Assembly: GCF_932526225.1 (NCBI RefSeq)
Contig: NC_064046.1
Coordinates: forward strand, 13,065,208-13,129,207
DNA length: 64,000 bases
Direction: 5' to 3'
Source: Nematostella vectensis
Lineage: Eukaryota; Cnidaria; Anthozoa; Actiniaria; Edwardsiidae
In this document: positions 1 to 10,902 of the stretch, one piece after another
How positions within the stretch are numbered: position 1 is the first letter of the stretch
How the letters are laid out: each line of letters opens with the position of its first letter
The notes under the pieces: generated by a model
What the model was told of the DNA's origin: nothing
Database searches by the model: none
The model's input: only the letters and a program-made list of their open reading frames with translations
Program-made: the position numbers and the translations under genes

Positions 1-109
1 GTGTGAGTCTATATTTAGTATTTCCATCACAGAATAATACGATAGTCCATTATGATGGCATATTGTAGCCTTTTTCGTACTAATTCAATGTTGTTTCTCG
101 TCAATGCAG

Positions 110-1212
110 TCCCAACAGCTGCCGAGGGATCAAAATGGGAAAGAAATACACCTCCACCACCACACGTAAGACAGCAGCATATGTTATTCATATAACTGGG
201 TATAATGGAAGTATGCGCATACCCAGGACACAGATATTATACGTGAGATTTCTTATCCATAGCAACTTCAGAACTTCACACCTTAACTTCTAAAAAACGA
301 GAGATTAATACAGTGGAACCATATTACTGGTATTCTAAAGTTTAGCTGATGATCCTTCATTAACCCACTATGCCATTTTTCTGGCAAATTTAAAGTTTAT
401 CACATACTGTAGCTGTCAACGCTCCCGCATTAGGCGGGAGTCTCAAGATTTTTAACCTTTTCTCAAGCCAAATTTTCTTGAAATATCCATAAATTTACTG
501 TATTCTCCCGCATAAGCTATCTAGTTGGTACTTCTGATACATACACTGTATTTTCTCAAGATTTTTTTCTAAAGCAAGGATGACAGCTATAGTATCATTT
601 ATTGGTCCTATACATAAACACGTTAAACTTGACACTCGACTTGACACAGAGAATAGTCTGTTGCACTCATAACCCATCTCAAATAGAGGTTTTGAACTGA
701 ATAATAAACATTTGGTTGAGATTTTGGAAGGTCAACAATTTCTTGTCTTTAACTCTTTCAACATTACAGTAAATGGGTGCCTGCGTTCTGTGATTGGTCA
801 GGGGCATAGCCTCCCCCCCCCAGGGGCTGATCTAGCTTTTTGCTGAAGGGGGGGGGGGGGGGTTGGCTCAGTGCACAGGGGGAGGGGGTATTTTTTTGTT
901 ACCATATGGCTTCCTGGCAGCCCAAGGGGGGTTTAACCCCCCCCCCCCCCCCCCCCGTCTTAGTTGGTGACCAACGTCTTAGTTGGCTATCAATGTTCTT
1001 AAAAAATCACTGGCTATGCCCTGTTGTTGCACATGGCAATATGGCACATGACAACACTGGAACTGGTCATCAGATGAATGCTTAAAAGTCCTAAGCATTT
1101 CAGTCATTCATTTCCGAATGTTTGTTTTCTGACCCAGGTGTTGGAACTGCTTCCACAAGAAGAGGAATGGTTGAAGGAAATGACAGATTATGCTAACTAC
1201 AAGATTGACTAA
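110..1212 (+). CDS. 3' end of an unrecognised protein-coding gene (two exons)
   Basis: Two exons join in frame. Exon A is 110-165, preceded by a pyrimidine-rich tract ending in CAG and followed by GTAAG. Exon B is 1138-1212, preceded by CCCAG and ending in TAA. Together they give about 42 C-terminal residues: a proline stretch (TPPPPH) followed by an acidic, tryptophan-containing tail ending in YANYKID. An AATAAA lies about 140 bases after the stop. The rest of the gene is left of the window. I do not recognise the family. The evidence is splice-site quality, an open phase-consistent junction and a well-placed poly(A) signal; no domain is visible in so short a piece. Confidence 0.6.
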
Positions 1213-1350
1213 AGATCTCCTAGACTCTATTGTACAGAATTCATCACAGGTTTTGCCTGCCCTCCTTATTGTCCAGTTAGTTATTATGTGAATGTTTTTG
1301 GTAATGACATCTTTGTATTTAAATACTGACTCGACCCAACTTTGTGAAAG

Positions 1351-1356
1351 AATAAA
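1351..1356 (+). terminator. Poly(A) signal of the first gene
   Basis: AATAAA sits about 140 bases downstream of the TAA at 1210-1212 and is followed by a T-rich stretch. A second AATAAA on the same strand at about 2004 is less well placed. Confidence 0.55.
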
Positions 1357-2034
1357 AGTTTAATTTTAATTCAATTGGTTTCCAGTATTTTTTTTAATGA
1401 TATTTTAGATGATTAAGTTTTGCTGACTTGTGATAAACTGCATTTCTTTCTTCGTTGAATTCATTCATATTCAAGTTCAGGATGCAAGTTTGCCAACTTT
1501 CATTCGCTTGCTTTTCATTTCAATACCCAATGCAAGTCCTCACAAGTAAATCAAACATTTTCCATCTCAAATCTTTCATGGATATCGTAAAGTAGAAGGG
1601 TCTCAGACTTTGACTTGTATTTGGTGGATGATATATTTGATATCCGGTTTCAGGTTTGTTTGTTTAGTATTGTTTGTCAGCTTAGCATGCTGGTGGTTGT
1701 CTGCTCAGTCAACTTTTCTTTTGCTGATTCCAACACATGGCTTGCGTTTCGTTTGGCCAGGGCTTACGCATTTTAAAATCAAACACTCTGTTTTGCATCC
1801 TTGGGAACCCATGGCGTGGCGGAGGTTCGGCACACAGAGTGCAAGAGAAATAAGGATTGAAAGACGTCTTTAACTACTCTTTCTTTCTCGTGCCCTCCCT
1901 GTGTGCCTGACTTCCCTGAGGATGTTTTTCTATCATTTTGAAACCATCAAATCTGAATTCATACCATTGTTATTTTTAGAGAGTTTGCATGTAAATATTT
2001 GTAAATAAAGAAGCCAACATATTTTCCAAGGACA
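1357..2034. other. Intergenic stretch between convergent gene ends
   Basis: No coding signal that I trust. About 1780-1920 is a slightly GC-richer patch that looks like an old interspersed repeat, but no second copy is in the window. A poly-A run near 2236-2254 lies just beyond, within the presumed 3' UTR of the minus-strand gene. Confidence 0.4.
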
Positions 2035-2040
2035 TTTATT
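2035..2040 (-). terminator. Poly(A) signal candidate for FAM192A
   Basis: TTTATT on the plus strand (AATAAA on minus), about 630 bases beyond the minus-strand stop codon at 2666. It is the first clear signal in that direction. Confidence 0.4.
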
Positions 2041-2665
2041 TATAGCACTACATTACATCCAGGGGAGGATCAGATATGGGAAATGCTTTTCAAAATAATA
2101 AATCTCAAGTCTATGGATTCGCAATTTTTCAATCAGCATTTTAAAATCAGCAACAAAAGTTCTTGGTAAAATTCTCTTAAACATGTTATGATAATGTTCA
2201 ATGTTTAAATACTGTAAAATGTTAACACAAAATCTAAAAAAAAAAAAAAAACAACAGAAAAGCAGCCACATACCAGAGTATTGAGTGCCCTTACCCAGTA
2301 CTAAGCATTACTGGTATATGAGATTCTTGTGGGCCGGCTGGAGGTCACAACACCTGTATCCCCTTTCCTACAGTAGACCCACCCCTGAAACAGGTGAACC
2401 CAGCTAACACACTTTGAAGGGAGAAAATTGGGAGGTTTTGAAATTCAAGCTAGATTCTGATGCAATTAGGACCAGTAGAAGGGAGATTGAACTCAAATCA
2501 ATGGGGGAGTTTTAAGTAAGCAGGGTTCCAATGTACTTTAACATGCTGTGGGAAGATTGCATTGCCTTTCATAGGTACAGTACTTAGACTCCATCTCCTT
2601 TAGCTTGTCAAGCCTGACATCAAAAAATCAAGCTTACACAGAACCAAGTGTACAATACTACTGAT

Positions 2666-5283
2666 TCACACCCGAATATTGGTGCTGGAAGAACCTATTT
2701 CGGAGTCACTTGAGGATGATTCTGAATCACTTGAGTCAGAATAGATCCCAAGTCCAGGAATAGTCAAAGTTTGTCTGACATTTGGGCCAGTTCGGTCTAG
2801 TCGACATCTTGGCACTAACACTTTGGGGTGAGACTTTGGTTGTGAATCCCCATTATCATTAGAATTCACACTTGCATTTGTTGATTCTTGTGTCACTTCT
2901 GTTTCATTGTTAGTTTCCTCTGTTTTTGTCTTTTTGACTGGCGATGATTTATCACTAAAAGAACTGGAACAACAACAAAAGAGAATGCACTTTCAATTCC
3001 GCATTTTCTAAATTGCACCTTATTTGTTATCCTGGGTACCAGAACCTCCAAACTTCTCTCACCCAGTGACACCAGCATTTTGGCTGAGTGTCACTGGACG
3101 AGAGAAGTCTGGAGGATCTGGTACCCAGGGTACTTATTTGTGCATAGAAAATACAAAAGATAACCCCAGGTCTGGAACATCATAATGCAATAATAACTAA
3201 ACATTACCAGATCCAGATATTCAATGATCTATCTAGTGAAGCAGTAGTAGGGTCACCACAATGTTTTGTTAGGAAATTTGGGCTGTATTGTCTTAGGGCA
3301 CAAAAATTTGGACTTGACTTATTGTGTGGAACAAAATTTTTTAATAATATCCCAGGTCCTATGTAGGGTGGTAGAAAATATGATTATATTAAATTGAAAA
3401 TTTTATTACAATTTACTCAGTCTAGTTAGAAAATGAAGTGTCCTTAGAAAATTCAAACCTTTTTCTTTTAATAGCACCAGAGATGAGTGCTGCCTGGGAC
3501 TTCTTTGCAGGTCCAGGAAGTGGTTGCTTTCTCCCAGAGTTCACTTTACTTTGTTCTACGGGTGCTGATGAACTTTGGAGGTCAGAAACTGCACTCTGCC
3601 GGAATAGAAAATGTGACATAAAACATATCATTAAAAAAATAATCTGACATTTGAATGAATTTTTTGGAAAAAGCAACAAGATTTCATCAAAGTTTAAAGT
3701 ATGTTAACATTAAAACAGTGTTTTTCACCTTAGAGCTTTCAAGTGAGCTTTGGTTAGCATTTCCAAGCATGTATGTTTTCTGGGCATGAATGAGGAAAAT
3801 ATTTAACAATAAAAAAGCCCTTTGATGGCATATATATGTCAAATCCCATCATAACTATGCTTTTGATTTCTTGTGGTCTGCCAAATGAAATTACAGTAAG
3901 TTGTTAGGCTCCGATTTGGCTGTGTTTCTTAAACTGCCCTGCCCAGGTATTGTTTCTTGTAACAACACCCGTAACAGCTCACCCTAAACTCATCAAGCTC
4001 TTTGTTTTCTTCACTGTGAAGCTTTTTCTTGAGTTCTTGTTGCTGTTTGGAAACCAGGTCTAGGAACTCTGCTTCATCTCCATCTATCCCGCGAAAAAGA
4101 TTTTCTACAGAAAACAAATTTCAATAAATTAAACAAGGGGAAGTTACACAATTGATTGTGTCAAAAAGGTCTAAAATCTTATAAATTTTGACTCTGAGTG
4201 TAATTTGGCAACTTACTAAATTTATGTTGCTCCTCCCATTCTTCTTGTTTCTTATCTTTCTGTTCCTGTAGTTTCTCATACAATGTTCGATTATCAACCT
4301 CAGCTTCCGGTCTCTCTGTAGTCATAGAATGATAATCATTATAATATTATCGTCACTGTTTATATGTCTCAGTCGTGTGAGCCTTTTAACCCTAAATTGC
4401 AATGAAAAGATAGTAAACAATGCTAAATTTGGGGTTTAATATCAAAAAAACACCCTGGGTCAGTTGATGACTGTTTTTAATTTTCACTAATGATGACATG
4501 CTTTGTAGGATATCCTGCTATCATTCACAGCATATCTTGAAAAACAGTCATAAAAATGTTATAGGCCTTTGTGCCCACCTCTCCTTTCTCCTTTACACCT
4601 ACCCCCTCTCCTCCCGAGCCTCCCCTTCCTCTTACAAGACACAGGAAACCCAAAAGTATGAAAACAGTAATTTCCAAATGAACCCACTAGGCAGCAGACT
4701 AGCAGGCTGTGTATGACGTTATCTGTGGATTATTATTAGAGGGCATACTACACAAAAATGATATCTATTTGTTAAACTTGTGTTAGGGCAGTTCCAGGCA
4801 TCCAAATGTCAGAGGGTGAGCTGTTGTGCCTATAATACCACGAGGTCATATTGACAATTTGTTATGCTCATAGTTAGGGACGGCTTCAACCCACCCCCAC
4901 CCCCTACTAAGGACCCCCCTTACGATAGGAACATTGGGAGAACCCCTTTGGCCACCAAAAAGCATGATTTTTGGCATGGTATCTACTATGCGTGCGTACA
5001 TGAAAGACAAGCCTTGTTATTGAGACAGCTTAAGATATATAAGATACCATCCATAAGCCTAGATAGAGGATCTTTGCAGCATTGTCTATAACCGTAAAAA
5101 AAAAACACTTTACCAGAGGGTTAAGTTACCACATGTTGTATACCATTGCATTATACACTCATAAAACTTACCAATTGGATCGTCGGGTTTTCGGACTTTC
5201 TCCCATTCTTCTTGTCTTTTTTTACGAATTTCTTCAGCCTCTGTCTCACTGACAAACGATTTGAGTCCTCCGCCACCAGACAT
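2666..5283 (-). CDS. PSME3IP1: PSME3-interacting protein (FAM192A / NIP30 / PIP30), complete
   Basis: Five exons on the minus strand: 5172-5283, 4217-4315, 3983-4104, 3459-3595 and 2666-2963. All phases fit and give about 255 residues, matching the usual 254 or so. The family protein is nuclear and binds the PA28-gamma (PSME3) proteasome activator. Visible signatures in order: an N-terminal [20 protein letters not shown] block, the coiled-coil-like [19 protein letters not shown] segment, [13 protein letters not shown], a lysine-rich linker, and the acidic C-terminus [21 protein letters not shown], the PA28-gamma-binding tail of the family. The start is the first ATG in exon 1 (MSGGGG). The intron 4 donor is the weak GTTTGA; using it joins LISGAIKRK to SSFSDKSSP as in the family, whereas reading through meets a stop. 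Head-to-head with LRRC69. Confidence 0.93.
3031..3129. repeat. Intronic foldback hairpin in FAM192A
   Basis: Two arms of about 42 bases (beginning CCTGGGTACCAGA on one side, ending TCTGGTACCCAGG on the other) are inverted copies with about four mismatches, separated by a loop of roughly 15 bases. It lies in intron 4, just upstream of the last exon. Either a very short MITE or a hairpin RNA source. Confidence 0.8.
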
Positions 5284-5613
5284 TGCATCAAAATAGCCCG
5301 TTATTTGTAAGTCTGGTAGAAATAAACAGCAATTTTTCTAAGCTTTTCCTTCTAAAAATATATCTTAAGGAAGACCGCTGACAAAAGATGGGTGGCGAAC
5401 TTTGGTACCAGTCTCACTCGTGAGACCGAAGAATAGAAGAAATATTGATAAATTTGTTTCTCCTACAAAAAAGCGTAACAGTAAAAAAATAGACTTCCTG
5501 TTATAAACTAGAACAAAAAAAATCAATATAATAATGTGGTATACATTTAAAATGGTAATATTGTGTAGCCATCGTAGCATGACAAAGCATTCTGGGTATT
5601 GTCAAAATCTAAG
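5284..5613. promoter_or_regulatory. Bidirectional promoter region, FAM192A / LRRC69
   Basis: The start codons of the two divergent genes are only 330 bases apart. AAATCTAAGATGGCG ends at the LRRC69 start; its AAGATGGCGG core matches the YY1-type motif often found at housekeeping gene starts. The same 15-mer recurs in the POLR2C/UBE2C spacer. No TATA box is evident. The promoter call is inferred from gene layout. Confidence 0.6.
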
Positions 5614-8600
5614 ATGGCGGATCGGTTGTTGTTGAACGCCTGTAAAGGAAAACCGAAGTCTCTGAGCCTCTGTAACAAGAATCTGACATCTGTCCCGCAT
5701 ATAATAGGAACCATTACATCTCTGAAGTCGGTAGATCTGAAAAATAACAAGCTAGTGGATCTACCGAGGGAATTCGCGGCATTAAACCAGGTTTGATATT
5801 TTGTTGTCATGGTGAAACCTTTGGGGAAAAAAGCAAAATATTGGTCAATAATGTTGCCCGGTAATGTGGTAATGTTGGCGAATCTGCAAACTGAAACCAT
5901 GTTTGATATAAATTTATCGAAGATCAGAGAATGCGTACCAGTAATTAATTTGGCAAAAATGTTAGTTATAATGAGAAATTACTGACATCCCATCACCAAT
6001 CAACCCCTAACCCCTCTGTTATCAAACTGTGTTTTTATTTGTCATTGTACAGCTAGAAGGGCTTAATCTAGGGAACAACAGACTTCAGGAGCTACCAGAA
6101 GTGCTGTGCTTTCTGGAGAGTCTTCAAAAACTGCACTTGTTTAAAAATTTATTGCAAGATTTGAATCCAATAGTATTATGTAAGTGGTAATTTTTGTTTA
6201 ACTTTTTTACTAACCTATGACTTTTTTTTTACAAATTAAGCCCTTTTTTTGTTCATAGCTGGTCTTCAAAAATTGACATTTCTAAATCTTAATGGTAACA
6301 GACTGGTCTCATTACCTGGGGAAATTAACAGGCACGTATGTAATTTTATATTTAAGTATGCTTGGTATCTGGGGTGTAGCTGAATTTTTAAAAGAATGGT
6401 TCTTGAAAGGCCTATCAAAAAGAAGGAGATGGTCTTTCCCCTAGCTTGGTATTAGACATCATAAGCAGCTACTGCATTTTTGAATTGTGCAATGATGCAG
6501 GCACCTGGGCCTCAAGCTATAGACTACATGGTACTATCACTTGATCGAGATGTTTGAGAGAACCCTGATCAAAGACAATAGTTTGAAACTCTGTAAACAC
6601 AACAAATATCTCTTATCATCACAGGACGTGTTCTTGGGTTTTATCTCACTGGTTATGTTCTCCATTCTAGACTTGTCTCACTGCAGTTCCTAAGTCTTGA
6701 TGGTAACCAGTTAAAATCTCTGCCTACTGAAATATGTCATCTAATCAACCTAACAGAATTCCATGCTGCTGATAATCAGATCACTAGGTAATTAAGTGAG
6801 AAAATATGTGTATCATTTCATATCATGTCTTTTTTCTTTAAATAACATTATTGTATTTGTTTCTTATTGTATTATATACTGCTTTTTAGTCTACCAGAAG
6901 ACATTGCCTTCTTAAGAAATTTGTCGAAACTATTTGTACAGAAAAATTATATTGAGGAGTTACCTGAGGTATGTACCATTAGTTTTCTAGGTGTGTATTT
7001 AAGGGAGGTTTTTATCGTGTTATTGCTTTCATTTTATACTGAAATACAAATTATACAATTAAATCTTGGTAATAACCATCTTAAAAAAAGTTTATATCTC
7101 CTTTACAAAATTCAAACAGAAGTATATCACAGTTGTTCATCAAAAGTTTATATCTCCTTTACAAAATTCAAACAAAAGTATATCACAGTTGTTCAGCAAA
7201 TTTAAAGTCGCAGCAAGTAGGTTAAGTTGTTGAATTGAGTTGAACCCTTATTTTAAAATAGGTGTCTCGCATTAGGGCAGTATTTCAGAATTATGCTGTC
7301 TATAACAGGGCCAGGGTGCCCCCCCCCTACAGACCATATTGCTATGTAACCTGTCAACCCCAGAAAATCTCAAGGCTTTTTTGGGGGGAGGGGTGGGGTA
7401 TATTCTTTCTGGGGGGAGAGGGGTAGGTATACCCTCGCAGGCATTTGCAGTACAGCTCTCAGACACAAGTCCACTTATTATCTCAGGAGGGTGTTAGATA
7501 AGTTGCGCTAAGCAAGGGAGTTGTTGTTTTAAATATTTTTATTTTTTTATGTTGTTTTAAATATTTTTATTTGAAAAATGTTGATTTTCGATTGAGTAAT
7601 TTTTCTGGGCTGGGTTCCTAGAAAGCAGGTTAATGCTAAGCCAGGGATAAATGCCCTTTTTATCTTAATCAAATGTCAAGATAGCCATATTTATCCCTGG
7701 GTTAGCGCTAACCTGCTTTCTAGGAACCGGTGCCCTAGGAGTGATAAAAGTTGCTAAAAAGCAGGAGATCTGGTGCTCAATGCGAAAGAGCAGGAGAAGG
7801 GGTTCAAAATCTTTAGACTCCCTCCTAATGCAGGAGAGTTGAGAGTTGGGGAAAGAGACTGCTTTGTTCCTCTCTCTTTACAGGGGCTAGCAAAATGTAC
7901 AAGATTGTCAACACTAGATATATCTGCAAACAGATTAAGAATATTTCCTGCCGAGGTACATACACTGCTTATTCAAACAATTTTATCTACCTTTTGCTAC
8001 ATGCTACTGTACATAGCTAACAAACTCCCTGTTGCCATTAGCTCTCTCATCTTCCACTGAAAGAACTTTACTGTGAAGAGAATAATCTTCTGCGGCACAT
8101 CCCCGTCCATTCTCAACAAGAGGACGAAGTTCTCTCCCTTAAGGTAAGCCAAGGGTCCTGGCATTCAATTCAATTCAATTCAATTCAATATTTCTCAAGC
8201 CATTATGGCAATGTGTTACCTGGTTTACAGTTAAATAATTGTCCACTTCATATGTGGTTATTGTTGACTAGTTTATTTTATGTCTGTCAAGGAACTGACA
8301 GCCAGATGTGTTCTCAAGGGTCTAAAAGATGGGTAAGCTATTCTGTACACACAATTTGCTATAAATACCAGAGGTCAAACATTCTGGGCAGAAAAGGGTG
8401 TTTTTAGATCCACAATGCTGGCAGGTGTTTTTAGATCCACAATGCTGGCACTCCAGCTTATAAATAGCATGAAGTGATGCACTTTGTGCATCCTTCCTTG
8501 GCACACTACACATATCCAATATCTTCTGCTGCAATCAATGAAACGAATAAATAACATGTTGACAAACATAATCCACTTCCCCACCAGTGCATGACATGTC

Positions 8601-9189
8601 AATCACGCATTAGATAGAAACAAATTCTGCCGTGTGCTCCCTTGGAGAACTGTGATGAGACACTATCTGACAGCAGTTTTAACCCCCACTCAGGAGATCA
8701 TATATTAGACGTACGATCAGACATTACCCCAAGATTCAAGAAATGCTTCAATATGCCAGTGAATGTGCTGTGTGTGGGGAGTCCTTTCTGAACACATGGC
8801 TGGAGTGTGTGCACTTTGTGGATGCTAGAAAGGTAAGCTTTCAATGGTGAAGCTTAGAGGGGGGAACCTTATTTTAGACCCCCTTTTTTATACTTCCATG
8901 AGTTATTTTTAATTTTTTCTTAAAAAATCATATTTCTTTATCATGGCAACCTAAAACTGTTTCAAGAAAGCAGGGATGTCTACTTCAATTAATTGTTTTA
9001 TAACCCCTCTAGTGAACATGCATTTACTTTGAAATTGGTGTTAACAGTTTCAACTTTTTCCCCCCAAAGACTCTAAAGACGAAGACAAATACTCGTATCA
9101 TACCTGTTCGTGGACTTCTCTGCTCATACAAGTGTTTCAACTCAGAAGGGCATGACTACTTTGGAATAGCACAAGTTGGAGACACATAA
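5614..9189 (+). CDS. LRRC69: Leucine-rich repeat protein LRRC69, complete
   Basis: Ten exons: 5614-5790, 6053-6179, 6259-6331, 6671-6787, 6890-6968, 7884-7955, 8042-8143, 8292-8332, 8694-8832 and 9070-9189. Phases agree and give 348 residues against about 347 in vertebrates. The N-terminus MADRLLLNACKG is followed by about seven 23-residue leucine-rich repeats (for example LQFLSLDGNQLKSLP), then the family-specific tail with CAVCGESFLNTWLECVHFV and LLCSYKCFNS...YFGIAQVGDT. The function of the family is unknown; LRRs usually bind proteins. The ATG at 5614 is the first in the exon. Intron 3 must use a GC donor (AG|GCACGT), because only that keeps the 23-residue repeat register; intron 1 uses GTTTGA. 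A MITE in intron 5 and a two-copy repeat are accommodated. Confidence 0.92.
7086..7197 (+). repeat. Two-copy tandem repeat, about 56 bp, in LRRC69 intron 5
   Basis: The segment containing TTTATATCTCCTTTACAAAA and ending TATCACAGTTGTTCA occurs twice in a row with few differences. It is wholly intronic and touches no exon edge. Confidence 0.8.
7613..7728. mobile_element. Foldback MITE in LRRC69 intron 5
   Basis: A 116-bp element with inverted arms of about 40 bp: GGTTCCTAGAAAGCAGGTTA on the left and its near-perfect complement ending TTTCTAGGAACC on the right, with about 36 bp between. No coding capacity. Confidence 0.75.
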
Positions 9190-9522
9190 TCATCGTATAC
9201 CCCATTGGTTTCATTGATACAATGGGTACTAAGCTTTTGCACAGGCAATAGTTACGCCAAGGGAAAGCTAATACTGTACTTCTTAAAGGCACAACATACC
9301 TGATGGTAGTCAGAGACAAGGAATAGCCAACATGATAAAAAAGACAGAATGTTTGGTTTGAGAAAAAAAATGGTTAAAAATGTCTTGACCATGGAACCCA
9401 GTCTGATATGCCACTGCTATATGGCCCTTGTTGATCCTTAGCCAGGCCTCATCCCAGATTCAGAAAAACCCATTCTTGATTACATAATCAGAAGAGACAA
9501 CACAGTGAAAAACTGTATTTAA

Positions 9523-9757
9523 CCCATTGACTCCTTTTCTTTCCTTGTTCGGTTTGAAATTTGTCAAAGAACCTGTGCTATTATTTGGCTTAAGAGTAGT
9601 TGCCAACACATTGGTTGGATGCATATCTTCAAGACCATTTATCCCTTAGACTGATACCTGAGTATCTTCATCTTGTTGTGTTTAATTTGCATTTATGAAT
9701 TTTTTGGGTTGTGGGTACTTCCCAAAGCCGGTACAGGCCAGTTGAGGGGTCAATGTG
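9523..9757 (+). mobile_element. Internally deleted TTAA-flanked MITE (copy 1)
   Basis: Starts CCCATTGACTCC after TTAA and ends GGGGTCAATGTG before TTTA (a probable mutated TTAA). Apart from the left tip it matches the last 230 bp or so of the 960-bp element at 22818-23777, so it is an internally deleted relative. TTAA duplications and CCC-type ends are typical of piggyBac-like elements; no transposase is encoded. Confidence 0.75.
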
Positions 9758-10336
9758 TTTACCAACACACCCTAAAAAATTATGCTTGCCTCACTGCCTG
9801 AGAACAATGCTTTTTTGCAAGCTTAGGTGCATACAACAGTGTAAGCAAATTCTGCTTGAGAGACAAACAAGCCTCCTTTAGTTATGGCTGATATTCTAAC
9901 AGATAATTTTTTTATATTAAAGCCATTGGGGAAACCACAGGGAGCCCAAATTCTATCAAAATATTTGCCTTTATAAATTCAAAGCAGCAGTGTCAACCCA
10001 CTTTTGATACTTTTCCTGTATATTCACCGTCAAAGTAACCTTATCACAAAACCTTGCCTGAATCTGATGTTTTCTTGGGCATTTTTTTTTCTAAAAAAGC
10101 TATGCATAACATCCCTATCAATGAGTCCAGTCATGTCCAAGTAAAAAAAATTCTATTTTCTAGGTTAAAGATATTCACTTGGTAGAAATGGCATATATGT
10201 GATCCAATCCACTCAGGTGTATCACACAGCATAAGTCTAAAAAGGCCTAGTTATTTTGATTAAAATCTAGGGGTGGTGGATTAAACAAGACAAAATTTTA
10301 TGTATAAATATTTTTGTAGAAAATGTACAGGTTTTG

Positions 10337-10342
10337 AATAAA
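10337..10342 (+). terminator. Poly(A) signal candidate for LRRC69
   Basis: AATAAA in an AT-rich context about 1.15 kb after the LRRC69 stop, beyond the MITE. A nearer ATTAAA near 9937 is an alternative. Confidence 0.35.
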
Positions 10343-10902
10343 GTACTTTTATACATTGTAAGATACAGATATACTGGAAAAAGCTTTGTTGCATTACTCA
10401 ATTTTTGGGCATTACTAATAACAAGAGGTACAATCAGGGTTTAATATTAGCACCGGAACACTTAAAAACTAAACCTGTGGAAAATGCTGCTCAGTATGCA
10501 GCCAGGGTTGTAGCCAACAAGGGAGCAACCTTGACCACACCCCTTTTATGCACTGAAAATAACAACGTTCATGCAGAGATTGTACACAATCATAACTCGT
10601 AAAACCATGATTGGAAAAATTTGAGTGACTAGGAAGGAAAAGAAACATCATAGAATTCATCTAGATACTTTTGACAACCATCAATTTGGCAACTCTGAAA
10701 TCTGACGTCAAAGCAGGCCCTAGGGTTCATGTGATGACTATAAGTTATAAACCATACATACAGTAGTAGAGGCCCTATAACACCCTTGTAACATGTATGC
10801 TATTGCCCTAACTGACTGCTATGTAGCTGTAACTCCCTGCACTACAGCTGAACCGTGTCCTTGTCTATACAAGCCATTGGCTGTTGCATTGATTGTGCCA
10901 CC

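Larger units (their letters stand above)
9190..10902. other. Convergent 3' regions of LRRC69 and POLR2C
   Basis: No further exon is evident between the LRRC69 stop and the POLR2C stop. The interval holds the short TTAA element at 9523-9757 and an AATAAA at 10337. Other open frames here are short and lack splice or motif support. Confidence 0.5.
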
